A stretch of DNA of 64,000 nt from Streptomyces sp. JH34 (GTDB taxonomy: Bacteria; Actinomycetota; Actinomycetes; Streptomycetales; Streptomycetaceae): the NCBI RefSeq assembly GCF_029428875.1, contig NZ_JAJSOO010000001.1:3472001-3536000 (forward strand). The letters run 5' to 3'. Shown in pieces: positions 38,180 through 47,802 of this stretch. Position numbers and translations under genes: made by a program. Positions within the stretch are counted from its first letter, which is position 1. Each line of letters starts with the position of its first letter. A model generated the notes under the pieces. The model did no database searches. It saw nothing but the letters and a program-made list of their open reading frames with translations, and had not been told where the DNA came from.

Positions 38180-38590
38180 TCAGCGCAGTTCCTGGATACG
38201 GATCAGGTTGCCCGCGGGGTCGCGGAAGGCGCAGTCCCGGATGCCGTACGGCTGCTCGGTCGGTTCCTGGACGACCTCGGCGTCGCCTGACTGCACCTTC
38301 TCGAAGGTGGCGTCGAGGTCCTTGGTCGCCAGGAGGATCCAGCCGTAGGTGCCCTTGGCCATCATCTCGACGACGGTGCGGCGTTCGTCCTCGGTGATGC
38401 CGGGGTCCACGGCCGGCGGCGCCAGCAGGATCGACGTGCCGGGCTGACCGGCGGGGCCGACCGTGATCCAGCGCATCGTGCCGGACCCGACGTCCTTGCG
38501 GACCTCGAATCCGAGGGTGTCGCGGTAGAAGGCCAGAGCGGCGTCCGGGTCGTCGTGCGGGAGGACGCTCGTGTGAATGGTGATGTCCAT
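38180..38590 (-). CDS. VOC (glyoxalase-like) family protein 1
   Basis: A 136-residue single vicinal-oxygen-chelate protein (MDITIHTSVLPHDDPDAALA, FYRDTLGFEV, RDPAGNLIRIQEL). Enzymatic role is unknown. It starts 5 bp after the AraC stop and is probably cotranscribed. A 21-bp motif (38625-38645) lies 35 bp upstream and recurs before the other VOC gene. Confidence 0.85.
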   Translation of the reverse strand: MDITIHTSVLPHDDPDAALAFYRDTLGFEVRKDVGSGTMRWITVGPAGQPGTSILLAPPAVDPGITEDERRTVVEMMAKGTYGWILLATKDLDATFEKVQSGDAEVVQEPTEQPYGIRDCAFRDPAGNLIRIQELR

Positions 38591-38595
38591 GCCGG

Positions 38596-39045
38596 TCACG
38601 CTAGCGGCGGTTCGACAGCGCGGACTTCTCGATTCCTGACCGGTCTGGTCACCTGTTTCGCCACGCACGGCGGCACTCCCGCCGCCCCGCCCACCGCCTG
38701 GCGCCGGTAGGTGCTGGGCGGCATGCCGACCAGTTCGGTGAAGCGCGTGCTGAAGGTGCCCAGTGACGAACAGCCGACGGCGAAGCAGACTTCGGTGACG
38801 CTGAGGTCTCCACGGCGCAGCAAGGCCATCGCCCGCTCGATGCGCCGCGTCATCAGATAGCCGTACGGTGATTCGCCGTAGGCGGCCCGGAACTGGCGGC
38901 TGAGGTGCCCTGCCGACATGTTCACGCCCCGGGCGAGCGCCTCGACGTCCAGGGGCTGCGCGTACTCCCGGTCCATCCGGTCGCGGACCCGGCGCAGCAG
39001 CGCCAGGTCGCGCAGGTGCTGGGACTCGGACGGTCTGCTCGTCAC
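38596..39045 (-). CDS. AraC-type regulator
   Basis: A 149-residue protein consisting mostly of the two-helix-turn-helix AraC DNA-binding domain: REYAQPLDVEALARGVNMSA, SPYGYLMTRRIERAMALLRR and VTEVCFAVGCSSLGTFSTRF. It lacks a ligand domain. GTG 39045 is chosen as the start. It is upstream of and adjacent to a VOC gene, and another VOC gene lies next to it, so these are probable targets. Confidence 0.86.
   Translation of the reverse strand: MTSRPSESQHLRDLALLRRVRDRMDREYAQPLDVEALARGVNMSAGHLSRQFRAAYGESPYGYLMTRRIERAMALLRRGDLSVTEVCFAVGCSSLGTFSTRFTELVGMPPSTYRRQAVGGAAGVPPCVAKQVTRPVRNREVRAVEPPLA
38625..38645 (-). promoter_or_regulatory. Shared operator-like motif, copy 1
   Basis: The 21-bp sequence CTTCTCGATTCCTGACCGGTC is identical at 39776-39796. 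It lies 35 bp before the start of VOC protein 1, inside the 3' end of the AraC gene. Confidence 0.65.
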
Positions 39046-39128
39046 GTGTGCGATCGTGCCACGCCGCTCCGTCCCGCCGGGCGCGTTCCGCCGATCAGGC
39101 GTGGGTGACGCGACGGCTGCGGGGCTGG

Positions 39129-39743
39129 TCAGTGCGATGTCTTCTCCCACTCGAAGCCGTCCGGGTCGGCGAAGGGGCCGCTGTCGCCGGTGAGCACGAT
39201 CCTGTGCGACCCGGTGCCGTCCGGCGGTACCCCTGCGTCCTTGGCCAGGGCGCGGCGGCCGTAGAGCGCCAGTGTGACGGGGCTCGAAGGCATGTCGAAC
39301 TCGACGTACTTCCGGCCGAAGCTCTTCCCCACGGTGAAGCCCCGGTCGACGTAGAACCGCTTGCTCGCGAGCACGTCATCGGCTCCCAGGAGGAGCACGA
39401 GGCGGTCGATCTCCCGGGTGGCCGGGCCCTTGTCCTTCTTGGCCGATGTGGCGATCTTCCAGAGTGTCCCGTCGGGGGCCTGTACGACGCCTCCGTAACC
39501 CCACAGGGACTTCTTGGCCGGCTTCACCGACGAGGCCCCGGCCGTGAGCGCGGAGTCGACGAGGGCGTCGACCGTGGACGGCTGGGAGACCGTGAGGGAC
39601 AGCGTGAAGCCGCGGAAGCCGCTCGTCGGCGCCTCCGAAACCCGCACGCGGAGCTCGGGGCCCAGGCCGAAGGCCGTGGCGTAGAAGTGTTCGGCGGCGG
39701 TGGGGTCGGCCACCTCGAGGGTGACGGATGCGATGGAAGCCAT
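39129..39743 (-). CDS. VOC (glyoxalase-like) family protein 2
   Basis: A 204-residue protein with two VOC modules (MASIASVTLEVADPTAAEHF, FYATAFGLGPELRVRV; then IDRLVLLLGADDVLASKRFY, DPDGFEWEK). Function unknown. The shared 21-bp motif lies 33 bp upstream. Confidence 0.85.
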   Translation of the reverse strand: MASIASVTLEVADPTAAEHFYATAFGLGPELRVRVSEAPTSGFRGFTLSLTVSQPSTVDALVDSALTAGASSVKPAKKSLWGYGGVVQAPDGTLWKIATSAKKDKGPATREIDRLVLLLGADDVLASKRFYVDRGFTVGKSFGRKYVEFDMPSSPVTLALYGRRALAKDAGVPPDGTGSHRIVLTGDSGPFADPDGFEWEKTSH

Positions 39744-39775
39744 GTGACGAAGCTATGGCCGCCCCGCGCCGCGCG

Positions 39776-39796
39776 CTTCTCGATTCCTGACCGGTC
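39776..39796 (-). promoter_or_regulatory. Shared operator-like motif, copy 2
   Basis: Identical over 21 bp to 38625-38645, and at almost the same distance (33 bp) from its downstream VOC start. Probably the AraC binding site and promoter. Confidence 0.65.
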
Positions 39797-40008
39797 GGGG
39801 ATCGAGGCCGGGCGGTACGGCGCCGCGGGCCTCCGGACCGGTCACCGCGTACCGGACCGGGTGCCGCGCCGGAAAACCGGCTCTGGAGCCGGGGGCCGTG
39901 TCCCGCCCCGGGAAACAGCGCCCGAACCGAAACCCTTGTCCGGCCCCGGGAAACCGTGTCCGGCCCCGGAAGCCGCCGACCGCCCGGGCGGGGCGGCCCC
40001 GTGTGCGC

Positions 40009-40926
40009 TCAGGCGGCGGGAGCGCGGAAGTAGTGGCCCTCGTCGAGGTCCTCGACCAGACCGGGGCGGGTCGGCTGCCAGCCCAGCAGTTCGCCCGTGA
40101 GGGTGTGCGACGCCGGGGCGTCGAGCCCGAGGAACCCGCCCAGCCAGGAGAAGTGCTCGGCAGCGTCGGCCGGGGCGACGGAGGACACCGGCACGTCGAG
40201 GTGGCGGCCGATCACCTCGGCGATGTCGCGGATCGCGACGCCCTCCTCCGCGACGCCGTGCAGTACCGAGCCTGCAGGTGCCTTTTCGACGGCCAGCCGG
40301 AACAGTCGTGCGGCGTCCAGCCGGTGGACCGCCGGCCAGCGGTTGGCACCGTCACCGATGTAGCCGGAGACACCGTGGGCACGGGCCATGGCGACCAGGC
40401 TCGCCACGAAGCCGTTGTCCCCCTCCCCGTGGCAGGTGGGGGAGAGCCGCACCACGGAGGCGCGGATGTCCCGCGGGGCGAGGGCGAGCACCGCCCGGGA
40501 GGTGGCCGCCCGCACCGAGGTGGGGGAACCGTCGATCGTCGGCATGTCCCGTTCGGTGACCACGCGCCCGGTGGCGAGACCTGCGACGCCCGAGGCGATG
40601 ACGAGGGGACGGCCGGTGCCCGCCAGTACGTCGCCGAAGGCGTCGACGGCACGACGGTCGGCCTCCGCGGCCCCCAGGAAGTCACCCGTGAAGGCGATGT
40701 CGTGCTTGAAGGCGAGGTGGATGACGCCGTCGGTCGCGGCGGCCGCGTCCCTCAGGACGTCGAGATCGTCGACGGTGCCGTGGACCACCTCGGCCCCGGC
40801 AGCGGTGAGCGCGGCGGCGGACGCCTCCGAGCGGGCGAGCCCCACCACCTGGTGGCCCGCCTCGAGGAGCTCGGGCACGACGGCGGAACCGATCCAGCCG
40901 GACGCACCGGTCACGAAGATACGCAT
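40009..40926 (-). CDS. SDR-family NAD(P)-dependent oxidoreductase
   Basis: A 305-residue extended SDR. The cofactor site is MRIFVTGASGWIGSAVVPEL with the GxxGxxG motif; the usual active-site YxxxK is not evident, and the SRAVLALAP segment stands where it would be, so it may be an atypical (NmrA/epimerase-like) member. ATG 40926 is preferred; GGAG lies 8 nt upstream. It is divergent from a TetR gene with a palindrome between them. Confidence 0.8.
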   Translation of the reverse strand: MRIFVTGASGWIGSAVVPELLEAGHQVVGLARSEASAAALTAAGAEVVHGTVDDLDVLRDAAAATDGVIHLAFKHDIAFTGDFLGAAEADRRAVDAFGDVLAGTGRPLVIASGVAGLATGRVVTERDMPTIDGSPTSVRAATSRAVLALAPRDIRASVVRLSPTCHGEGDNGFVASLVAMARAHGVSGYIGDGANRWPAVHRLDAARLFRLAVEKAPAGSVLHGVAEEGVAIRDIAEVIGRHLDVPVSSVAPADAAEHFSWLGGFLGLDAPASHTLTGELLGWQPTRPGLVEDLDEGHYFRAPAA

Positions 40927-40942
40927 GAGGAACTCCGGAACT

Positions 40943-40967
40943 GTTGATGTCATTGACTGACATCAAC
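40943..40967. promoter_or_regulatory. TetR-type operator
   Basis: A perfect inverted repeat GTTGATGTCA and TGACATCAAC with a 5-bp spacer lies between the divergent SDR and TetR genes, 17 bp from the SDR start. Confidence 0.7.
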
Positions 40968-41012
40968 CGTAGCACCGCGATGTCAGCCCCTGCCATCACG
41001 TAGGATCGGGGC

Positions 41013-41585
41013 ATGGGTAGATGGGAGCCGAACGCGCGCGGACGCCTGGCGGAGGCGGCGTTGGAGCTCTACAGCGAACGCGGTTTCGAGCAGACCACCG
41101 TGGCGGAGATCGCCGGACGGGCCGGGCTCACCGAACGGACCTACTTCCGGCACTACGCCGACAAGCGCGAGGTTCTCTTCGGCGGCTCCGAGCTGCAGGA
41201 CCTGCTGGTCGGGGCGGCCGCCGACGCTCCGGAGTCCCTGGCTCCGATCGACGTACTCGCGGTGGGCCTCGACGCGGTCTCCGAGATGTTCGAGGACCGG
41301 CGGGCGCACGCACGGAAACGTCAGGCCGTGATCCTGGCGAACGCGGAACTCCAGGAGCGCGAGCTGATCAAGCTCGCCTCGCTGTCGGCCGCGCTCGCCG
41401 CGACCCTGCGCCGGCGGGGCGTGCCGGAGCCGGCCGCGAGCCTGACCGCCGAAGCGGGGATCGCCGTTTTCAAGGTCGGCTTCGAACGCTGGATCGCGGA
41501 GTCCGAGAAACGCGGGATGTCGCCCGTGATGCGGGAGCTGCTGGACGAACTCAAGACCGTGGCCGGGGGCGGACACGGCTCGTAG
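41013..41585 (+). CDS. TetR-family regulator
   Basis: A 190-residue TetR protein: N-terminal HTH LAEAALELYSERGFEQTTVA, then EIAGRAGLTERTYFRHYADK; a C-terminal helical ligand domain follows. Likely represses the divergent SDR gene and itself through the palindrome at 40943-40967. Confidence 0.88.
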   Translation: MGRWEPNARGRLAEAALELYSERGFEQTTVAEIAGRAGLTERTYFRHYADKREVLFGGSELQDLLVGAAADAPESLAPIDVLAVGLDAVSEMFEDRRAHARKRQAVILANAELQERELIKLASLSAALAATLRRRGVPEPAASLTAEAGIAVFKVGFERWIAESEKRGMSPVMRELLDELKTVAGGGHGS

Positions 41586-41655
41586 CCGTGTCCCGTCACA
41601 CCGCTCGTAGCCGCGCCCGGCCTTGCTTCCCGGGGTTCCCTGGCCCGTCGCCTCC

Positions 41656-42390
41656 TCAGCTGCCGAGCGAGAGGCCCCTGGTCACACGGTCCGCCGACGA
41701 CAGCAGGCTTGCGCGGACCTGACTGGTCCGGTACATCCGGTCCGCCCGGAACGAGACGCCGAGCGACCCGATCGTGGCGCCCTGGTACACGGGCACCGCG
41801 ATGCACGTCGTGCCGAGGTCGTACTCCTCGCGGTCCATCACCGCGGGCGCCGGGAACGACGATTCGAGTTGCCGGACCAGCTCCTCCCGGTGCGTGATCG
41901 TGCGGGGAGTGAGATCGGCGAGGGTGTGCCGTGAGAGGTACTCGGCCCGGGCGTCGTCGTCCAGCTCACGCAGGACGCACTTGCCGAGCGCCGTGGCGTG
42001 CCCCGCGTCCTCGAATCCCACCCAGAGGTCGACCCGGGGCGTCTGCGGGCCGTCGACGATCTCTGCGATCCTGATCTCGCCCTCCTCGTAGAAGGTGAGG
42101 TAGGCGGCGGCCGACAGGTCGTCCCGGAGTGAGACGAGGGCGGGGCGGACCCGGTTCAGGAGGTCCAGCCCGGCGTGGTCGCCGCCCAGGTCCGCGCCCA
42201 GGCCGTCGCCCAGCACGAAACCGCCGTCCTCGATCCTGCGGAGATAGCCGTCCTTCGTGAGGGCCCGTAGCACTCGAAGGGCCTCGTCAAGAGGCAGTTC
42301 GGCCTCCAGCGCCAGTCGCTCCGCCGACGCGCCCCCCTCGTGCGCCGCGACGACGTCCAACAGGCGGAACGCCTGCTGGACAGAGTTCAT
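41656..42390 (-). CDS. IclR-family regulator
   Basis: A 244-residue IclR protein. The winged helix (FRLLDVVAAHEGGASAERLA, VLRALTKDGYLRR) is followed by the effector domain with GHATALGKCVLREL and CIAVPVYQGATIGSLGVSF. The start at 42390 (MNSVQQAF) has GAGAGGG upstream; 42417 is also possible. It lies just downstream of cobN but its target is unknown. Confidence 0.85.
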   Translation of the reverse strand: MNSVQQAFRLLDVVAAHEGGASAERLALEAELPLDEALRVLRALTKDGYLRRIEDGGFVLGDGLGADLGGDHAGLDLLNRVRPALVSLRDDLSAAAYLTFYEEGEIRIAEIVDGPQTPRVDLWVGFEDAGHATALGKCVLRELDDDARAEYLSRHTLADLTPRTITHREELVRQLESSFPAPAVMDREEYDLGTTCIAVPVYQGATIGSLGVSFRADRMYRTSQVRASLLSSADRVTRGLSLGS

Positions 42391-42505
42391 GGGCGCGTGG
42401 CCCTCTCGGTCACCCATGCCACAAGCTTGGACCCGCTGCCGGGAGGCGGCAAGACAGGGCGGCGGCGCGCCGACCGGAGTGCTCCCCGGCCGGCGCGCGC
42501 CCCGC

Positions 42506-45500
42506 TCAGTCCTCGCCCTCGAGATCGCCCTCGGTCTCCAGGAACACCTGGCGCAGCGCTTCGAGCACCGACGGGTCGGGCTTCTCCCACATCCCCCGGG
42601 ACTCCGCCTCCAGGAGGCGCTCGGCGATGCCGTGGAGGGCCCAGGGGTTGGCCTGCTGGAGGAATTCGCGGTTCGTGGGGTCGAGGACGTACGTCTCGGT
42701 CAGCTTGTCGTACATCCAGTCCGCGACGACGCCCGTCGTCGCGTCGTAACCGAAGAGGTAGTCGACCGTCGCGGCCAGCTCGAAGGCGCCCTTGTAGCCG
42801 TGGCGGCGCATCGCCTCGATCCACTTGGGGTTGACCACCCGGGCGCGGAAGACCCGGGACGTCTCCTCGACCAGCGTGCGCGTACGGACCGTCTCGGGGC
42901 GGGTCGAGTCCCCGATGTACGCCTCGGGAGCGGAGCCCTTCAGCGCGCGCACGGTCGCGACCATGCCGCCGTGGTACTGGAAGTAGTCGTCCGAGTCCGC
43001 GATGTCGTGCTCACGGGTGTCGGTGTTCTTCGCCGCCACCGCGATCCGCTTGTAGGCGGTCTCCATCTCGTCGCGGGCCGGACGTCCGTCCAGCTCACGG
43101 CCGTAGGCGTAGCCGCCCCACACCGTGTAGACCTCGGCGAGGTCGGCGTCCGTCCGCCAGTCGCGCGAGTCGATGAGCTGGAGCAGCCCCGCCCCGTACG
43201 TCCCCGGGCGCGAGCCGAAGATACGGGTGGTGGCGCGCCGCTCGTCGCCGTGTTCGGCGAGGTCGGCCTGCGTGTGGGCGCGTACGAAGTTCCGCTCGGC
43301 GGGCTCGTCGAGCGAGGCCGCCAGGCGTACGGCGTCGTCGAGCAGGCCGATGGTGTGCGGGAAGGCGTCGCGGAAGAAGCCGGAGATCCGCAGCGTGACG
43401 TCGATGCGCGGGCGCCCCAGTTCCTCGTACGGGATCGCCTCCAGACCCGTGACGCGTCGCGAGGCGTCGTCCCAGACGGGGCGGACGCCGAGCAGCGCGA
43501 ACGCCTCGGCGATGTCGTCACCGGCCGTGCGCATCGCGCTGGTGCCCCAGAGCGAGAGGCCGACCGAGGTGGGCCAGTCACCGTTGTCCGCGCGGTAGCG
43601 CTCCAGGAGCGAGTCGGCGAGGGCCTGGCCGGTCTCCCAGGCGAGGCGGGACGGGACGGCCTTCGGGTCGACGGAGTAGAAGTTACGGCCGGTCGGCAGG
43701 ACGTTGACCAGACCGCGGAGCGGGGAGCCGGACGGGCCGGCGGGAACGAAGCCGCCGTTCAGCGCGTGGACCGCGTGGTCCAGCTCGTCCGTCGTCGCGG
43801 CGAGGCGGGGCACGACCTCGCGGGCGGCGAAGTCGAGGATGTCGGCGACGGCCTGCGGGTGCCCGGCGGCCACCACGGCGACGGCCGCCGGGTCCCAGTC
43901 CGCGTCGTCCATCGCCTGGACCAGCGCGCGGGCCTTCTCCTCGGTCTCGTCCGCCGCGGTGCGGGTCGCCGCCGACTCGTCCAGGCCAAGTGCCTCGCGC
44001 AGGCCCGGCAGCGAGGCCGTGCCGCCCCAGATCTGCCGGGCGCGCAGGACCGCGAGGACCAGGTTGACGCGGTCCTTGCCGGCCGGGGCACTACCCAGGA
44101 CGTGCAGGCCGTCGCGGATCTGGACGTCCTTGATCTCACAGAGCCAGCCGTCGAGATGCATGATGAACTCGTCGAAGCCCTCGTCCTCGGGCCGGTCCTC
44201 CAGGCCCAGGTCGTGGTCGAGCTTCGCCGCCTGGATGAGGGTCCAGATCTGGGCGCGTACCGCCGGGAGCTTCGCCGGGTCCATCGCGGCGATCTGGGCG
44301 TGCTCGTCCAGGAGTTGTTCGAGGCGGGCGATGTCGCCGTAGCTGTCGGCGCGGGCCATCGGCGGCACGAGGTGGTCCACGAGGGTGGCGTGCACCCGGC
44401 GCTTGGCCTGGGTGCCCTCGCCCGGGTCGTTCACCAGGAACGGGTAGACCAGCGGCAGGTCCCCCAGTGCGGCGTCGGGGCCGCAGGCTGCGGAGAGGCC
44501 TGCGTTCTTGCCGGGCAGCCACTCCAGATTGCCGTGCTTGCCGAGGTGGATCATCGCGTCCGCGCCGAAGCCGTTGTCGTCGGCGGACGCGGCGATCCAG
44601 CGGTACGCGGCCAGGTAGTGGTGCGAGGGCGGCAGGTCAGGGTCGTGGTAGATCGCGATCGGGTTCTCGCCGAAGCCGCGCGGCGGCTGGATGAGGATGA
44701 GCAGGTTGCCGCGGCGCAGGGCCGCGAGCACGATGTCGCCCTCGGGGTTGCGGGACCGGTCGACGAACATCTCGCCGGGCGCCGGGCCCCAGTGCTCCTC
44801 CACGGCCTCGCGCAGTTCGGCGGGCAGCGTGGCGAACCAGCGGCGGTAGTCGGCCGCGGGGATCCTGACCGGGTTGCGGGCCAGCTGCTCCTCGGTGAGC
44901 CACTCCTGGTCGTGGCCGCCGGCCTCGATGAGCGCGTAGATCAGCTCGTCGCCGTCGCCGGAGACCAGGCCGGGGATCTCCTCCTCGGGGCCGAAGTCGT
45001 AGCCCTCCTCGCGGAGCCTGCGCAGCAGGGCGACGGCGCTGGCGGGGGTGTCGAGGCCGACCGCGTTGCCGATGCGGGAGTGCTTGGTCGGGTAGGCCGA
45101 CAGGACCAGCGCGATCCGCTTCTCGGCCGCCGGGATGTGGCGGAGCCGCGCGTGGCGTACGGCGATCCCGGCGACCCTGGCGGCGCGCTCGGTGTCGGCG
45201 ACGTACGCGGGCAGACCGTCCTCGTCGATCTCCTTGAAGGAGAACGGCACGGTGATCAGACGCCCGTCGAACTCCGGCACCGCGATCTGGGTGGCCGCGT
45301 CGAGCGGGGAGACACCCTCGTCGTTCTCCTCCCAGGCGGCACGCGGGCTGGTGAGGCAGAGCGCCTGGAGGACCGGGACGTCGAGGCCGGTGAGGGCGCC
45401 CGCGTCCCAGGACTCGTCGTCCCCGCCGGCCGACGCGGTCGCGGGCTTGGTGCCACCGGCCGCGAGGACGGTGGTCACTATGGCGTCCGCTGCACGGAGT

Positions 45501-46105
45501 TCGTCGATGAGTTCCGGTTCGGGCGACCGGAGCGAGGCGACGTACAGCGGGAGGGGGCGGGCGCCCGCGTCCTCCACGGCCGCGCAGAGCGCCTCGATGA
45601 ACGCGGTGTTCCCGCTCATGTGGTGGGCGCGGTAGTAGAGCACCGCGACGGTCGGGCCGGTGACGTCACGGGCGGTCCGCTCCAGCGGGCCCCACGCGGG
45701 GGCCGGGGCGGGCGGCTCGAAGCCGTGGCCGGTGAGCAGCACGGTGTCGGAGAGGAAGCGGGCCAGCTGCTCCAGGTTGGCGGGTCCGCCGTGCGCGAGG
45801 TAGGCATGCGCCTCCGCCGCGATGCCGATGGGCACGGTCGACGCGGCCATCAGCTGGGCGTCGGGGGCCTGTTCACCTGTCAGCACGACGACGGGCCTGC
45901 CGGTGGCCAGCACCTGGTCCAGCCCCTCCTGCCAGGCACGGACACCGCCGAGGAGGCGTACGACGACGAGGTCGGCCTCCTCCAGCAGCTGCGGGAGGTC
46001 GTCGAGGGCGAGCCGGGAGGGGTTGGCGTAGCGGTAGCTGACCGGTCCCTGCGCGGCACGGGCGCTCAGCAGGTCGGTGTCGGACGTCGACAGGAGCAGG
46101 ATCAT
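42506..46105 (-). CDS. cobN: Cobaltochelatase subunit CobN
   Basis: The 1199-residue large subunit of the ATP-dependent aerobic cobalt chelatase, which inserts Co2+ into hydrogenobyrinate a,c-diamide with partner subunits CobS/CobT or ChlID-like proteins. It starts MILLLSTSDTDLLSARAAQG and has blocks typical of CobN/BchH (MIHLGKHGNLEWLPGK, NFYSVDPKAVPS). GAGGAGG precedes the ATG and a cobalamin riboswitch lies in the leader. The ATPase subunits are not in the window. Confidence 0.96.
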   Translation of the reverse strand: MILLLSTSDTDLLSARAAQGPVSYRYANPSRLALDDLPQLLEEADLVVVRLLGGVRAWQEGLDQVLATGRPVVVLTGEQAPDAQLMAASTVPIGIAAEAHAYLAHGGPANLEQLARFLSDTVLLTGHGFEPPAPAPAWGPLERTARDVTGPTVAVLYYRAHHMSGNTAFIEALCAAVEDAGARPLPLYVASLRSPEPELIDELRAADAIVTTVLAAGGTKPATASAGGDDESWDAGALTGLDVPVLQALCLTSPRAAWEENDEGVSPLDAATQIAVPEFDGRLITVPFSFKEIDEDGLPAYVADTERAARVAGIAVRHARLRHIPAAEKRIALVLSAYPTKHSRIGNAVGLDTPASAVALLRRLREEGYDFGPEEEIPGLVSGDGDELIYALIEAGGHDQEWLTEEQLARNPVRIPAADYRRWFATLPAELREAVEEHWGPAPGEMFVDRSRNPEGDIVLAALRRGNLLILIQPPRGFGENPIAIYHDPDLPPSHHYLAAYRWIAASADDNGFGADAMIHLGKHGNLEWLPGKNAGLSAACGPDAALGDLPLVYPFLVNDPGEGTQAKRRVHATLVDHLVPPMARADSYGDIARLEQLLDEHAQIAAMDPAKLPAVRAQIWTLIQAAKLDHDLGLEDRPEDEGFDEFIMHLDGWLCEIKDVQIRDGLHVLGSAPAGKDRVNLVLAVLRARQIWGGTASLPGLREALGLDESAATRTAADETEEKARALVQAMDDADWDPAAVAVVAAGHPQAVADILDFAAREVVPRLAATTDELDHAVHALNGGFVPAGPSGSPLRGLVNVLPTGRNFYSVDPKAVPSRLAWETGQALADSLLERYRADNGDWPTSVGLSLWGTSAMRTAGDDIAEAFALLGVRPVWDDASRRVTGLEAIPYEELGRPRIDVTLRISGFFRDAFPHTIGLLDDAVRLAASLDEPAERNFVRAHTQADLAEHGDERRATTRIFGSRPGTYGAGLLQLIDSRDWRTDADLAEVYTVWGGYAYGRELDGRPARDEMETAYKRIAVAAKNTDTREHDIADSDDYFQYHGGMVATVRALKGSAPEAYIGDSTRPETVRTRTLVEETSRVFRARVVNPKWIEAMRRHGYKGAFELAATVDYLFGYDATTGVVADWMYDKLTETYVLDPTNREFLQQANPWALHGIAERLLEAESRGMWEKPDPSVLEALRQVFLETEGDLEGED

Positions 46106-46149
46106 GCGGCGTCAGCCCTCCTCGGGGTGTCCACGCCCCGGGCAGTGTC

Positions 46150-46310
46150 GGATCAGCTGCTCGGGCGGGACCGAGAGCCTGGGAAAGGGAGTTCCTGACT
46201 CGCACGGCCGGTGGGCCGGGCTCACAGTGGCGGGACCGCGCCGGAATCTCACCGGGCTTCCTCCCAAGTCGCCGTACGGCGATGGCGGACCGAACGGACC
46301 GCCGCTAGGC
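46150..46310 (-). promoter_or_regulatory. Cobalamin riboswitch before cobN
   Basis: On the minus strand the leader contains the B12-box-like GCCACTGTGA (complement of 46222-46231) preceded by GGTGAGATTCCGGCG, and the later AGTCAGGAACTC (complement of 46189-46200). These are conserved pieces of the AdoCbl aptamer in the correct order. The 3' end lies about 45-85 bp from cobN, so it probably represses cobN when cobalamin is abundant. Ends are approximate. Confidence 0.86.
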
Positions 46311-46438
46311 ATAGTAGGCGGGAGGAGGGGGGTCCTGACCAGACGGCCCCCGCCCGGGCCCCGGACAGGGGGCCGGTGTCCCGTAGGTCACAGTGACCGT
46401 AGGGGTGCGTCACGGTCACGGTCGGTATGCTCGCCGCC

Positions 46439-47728
46439 ATGTCCGCCTCCCCCCTTCCGCCCCGTTCTCCGGGCGACGCGTGTGCCCGGAGCAGCGGTGA
46501 CGCCTGCCCCGGCGCGCTGCGTCTGCACCGGGCGGACGACGGTGCGCTGGCGCGGATCCGCATACCCGGCGGGGTGCTGACGCCCCGCCAGGCAGATGCG
46601 CTGGGACAGGCCGCCGAGCGCCTCGGTGACGGTGAGCTGCATCTCACCTCCCGCGGAAACGTGCAGCTGCGCGGGCTCGCGCCGGACTGCGGTGCCGAGC
46701 TGGCCGGGCTTCTGCACGAGGCCGGACTGCTCCCCTCCGAACGTCATGAACGCGTGCGCAACGTCGTCGCGTCCCCGCTCTCCGGGCTCGACGGCCTCGG
46801 GTCCGTCGACGTCGGACCGTGGCTGACCGGCCTCGACCGTCTGCTGTGCGGAAGCGCGGGCGCGACGGCGCTCTCCGGACGTTTCCTGTTCGCCCTCGAC
46901 GACGGCCGCGGCGATGTGGACGCCCTCGGAGCCGACCTCACCCTGCTGGGCCAGGACGACGGCGACGCCCTGCTGCGCGTCGGGCACGTCGACGAGGTAC
47001 TCCGCCTCCCCGCCGCCGAGGGCCCCCGCGCCGCGCTGACCGCCGCCGAGGCCTTCCTCGACTCCGCCCGGGAGACCGGCGCCTGGCGGGTGAAGGACCT
47101 GCCGGACGCAGCCGCCGCCGCGCTGCCCGCCGAGGTCCTCCGCCGGCTGCGGCGGACGGGGACCACCGTCACGACGGGCCGCCGACCCCGCCCCCTCGAA
47201 GCCCTGCCCCCGGCCCACGGGCCGGTTCCGGGCAGCCACCGCGAGGCCGCCCTGTCCGTCGGTGTGCCGCTGGGCCGGCTGGTACCGGCCCAGTGGCGGC
47301 TGCTGTCGGGCGCCGGGGAACTGCGCCTCACCCCGTGGCGCGGAATCGTCGTCACCGGCATCGGCCCCGGCCGGGCGGACAGCATGTCGGCCCGCCTCGC
47401 CGACGCCGGCCTGATCACCGGGCCCGGCTCCCCGTGGGCCGGGGTAGGCGCCTGCATCGGCCGGCCCGGCTGCGCGAAATCGCTGGCCGACGTGCGGACC
47501 GAGGCGGGGGCCGCCGTCGGACCTGCCGGACGGCTCCCTGTGTACTGGTCCGGGTGCGAACGCCGCTGCGGCCATCCGCACGGGGAGTGGATCGACGTGG
47601 TCGCCACCCCGGGCGGACACCGGATCTCCCACGTCCGGGGGGACCTGGCCACCGCGACGGCGACGGTACGGGACGACCCGGCGGCGCTGGCAGCGGCCGT
47701 GGCGACGGCCCGGGGCGCACGCACCTGA
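46439..47728 (+). CDS. cobG: Precorrin-3B synthase
   Basis: A 429-residue sirohaem/Fe-S monooxygenase that oxidises precorrin-3A in the oxygen-dependent cobalamin pathway. It has two nitrite/sulfite-reductase half domains ([29 protein letters not shown]), and the cluster cysteines lie in [11 protein letters not shown] and [10 protein letters not shown]. An ATG at 46427 (4 codons earlier) is equally possible. Divergent from cobN. Confidence 0.93.
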   Translation: MSASPLPPRSPGDACARSSGDACPGALRLHRADDGALARIRIPGGVLTPRQADALGQAAERLGDGELHLTSRGNVQLRGLAPDCGAELAGLLHEAGLLPSERHERVRNVVASPLSGLDGLGSVDVGPWLTGLDRLLCGSAGATALSGRFLFALDDGRGDVDALGADLTLLGQDDGDALLRVGHVDEVLRLPAAEGPRAALTAAEAFLDSARETGAWRVKDLPDAAAAALPAEVLRRLRRTGTTVTTGRRPRPLEALPPAHGPVPGSHREAALSVGVPLGRLVPAQWRLLSGAGELRLTPWRGIVVTGIGPGRADSMSARLADAGLITGPGSPWAGVGACIGRPGCAKSLADVRTEAGAAVGPAGRLPVYWSGCERRCGHPHGEWIDVVATPGGHRISHVRGDLATATATVRDDPAALAAAVATARGART

Positions 47729-47802
47729 CCACCACGCATGACCCCCTGTCCGGCCCCCTCTCCGACCTGTTCGGCGGGGAAGACGAAGAAAGCGACAGCA
47801 CT

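Noticed and set aside
42257..46198. Open frame of 1313 codons on the plus strand
   Set aside because: Antisense shadow of cobN, with repetitive Val/Gly/Arg/Asp composition and no family resemblance.
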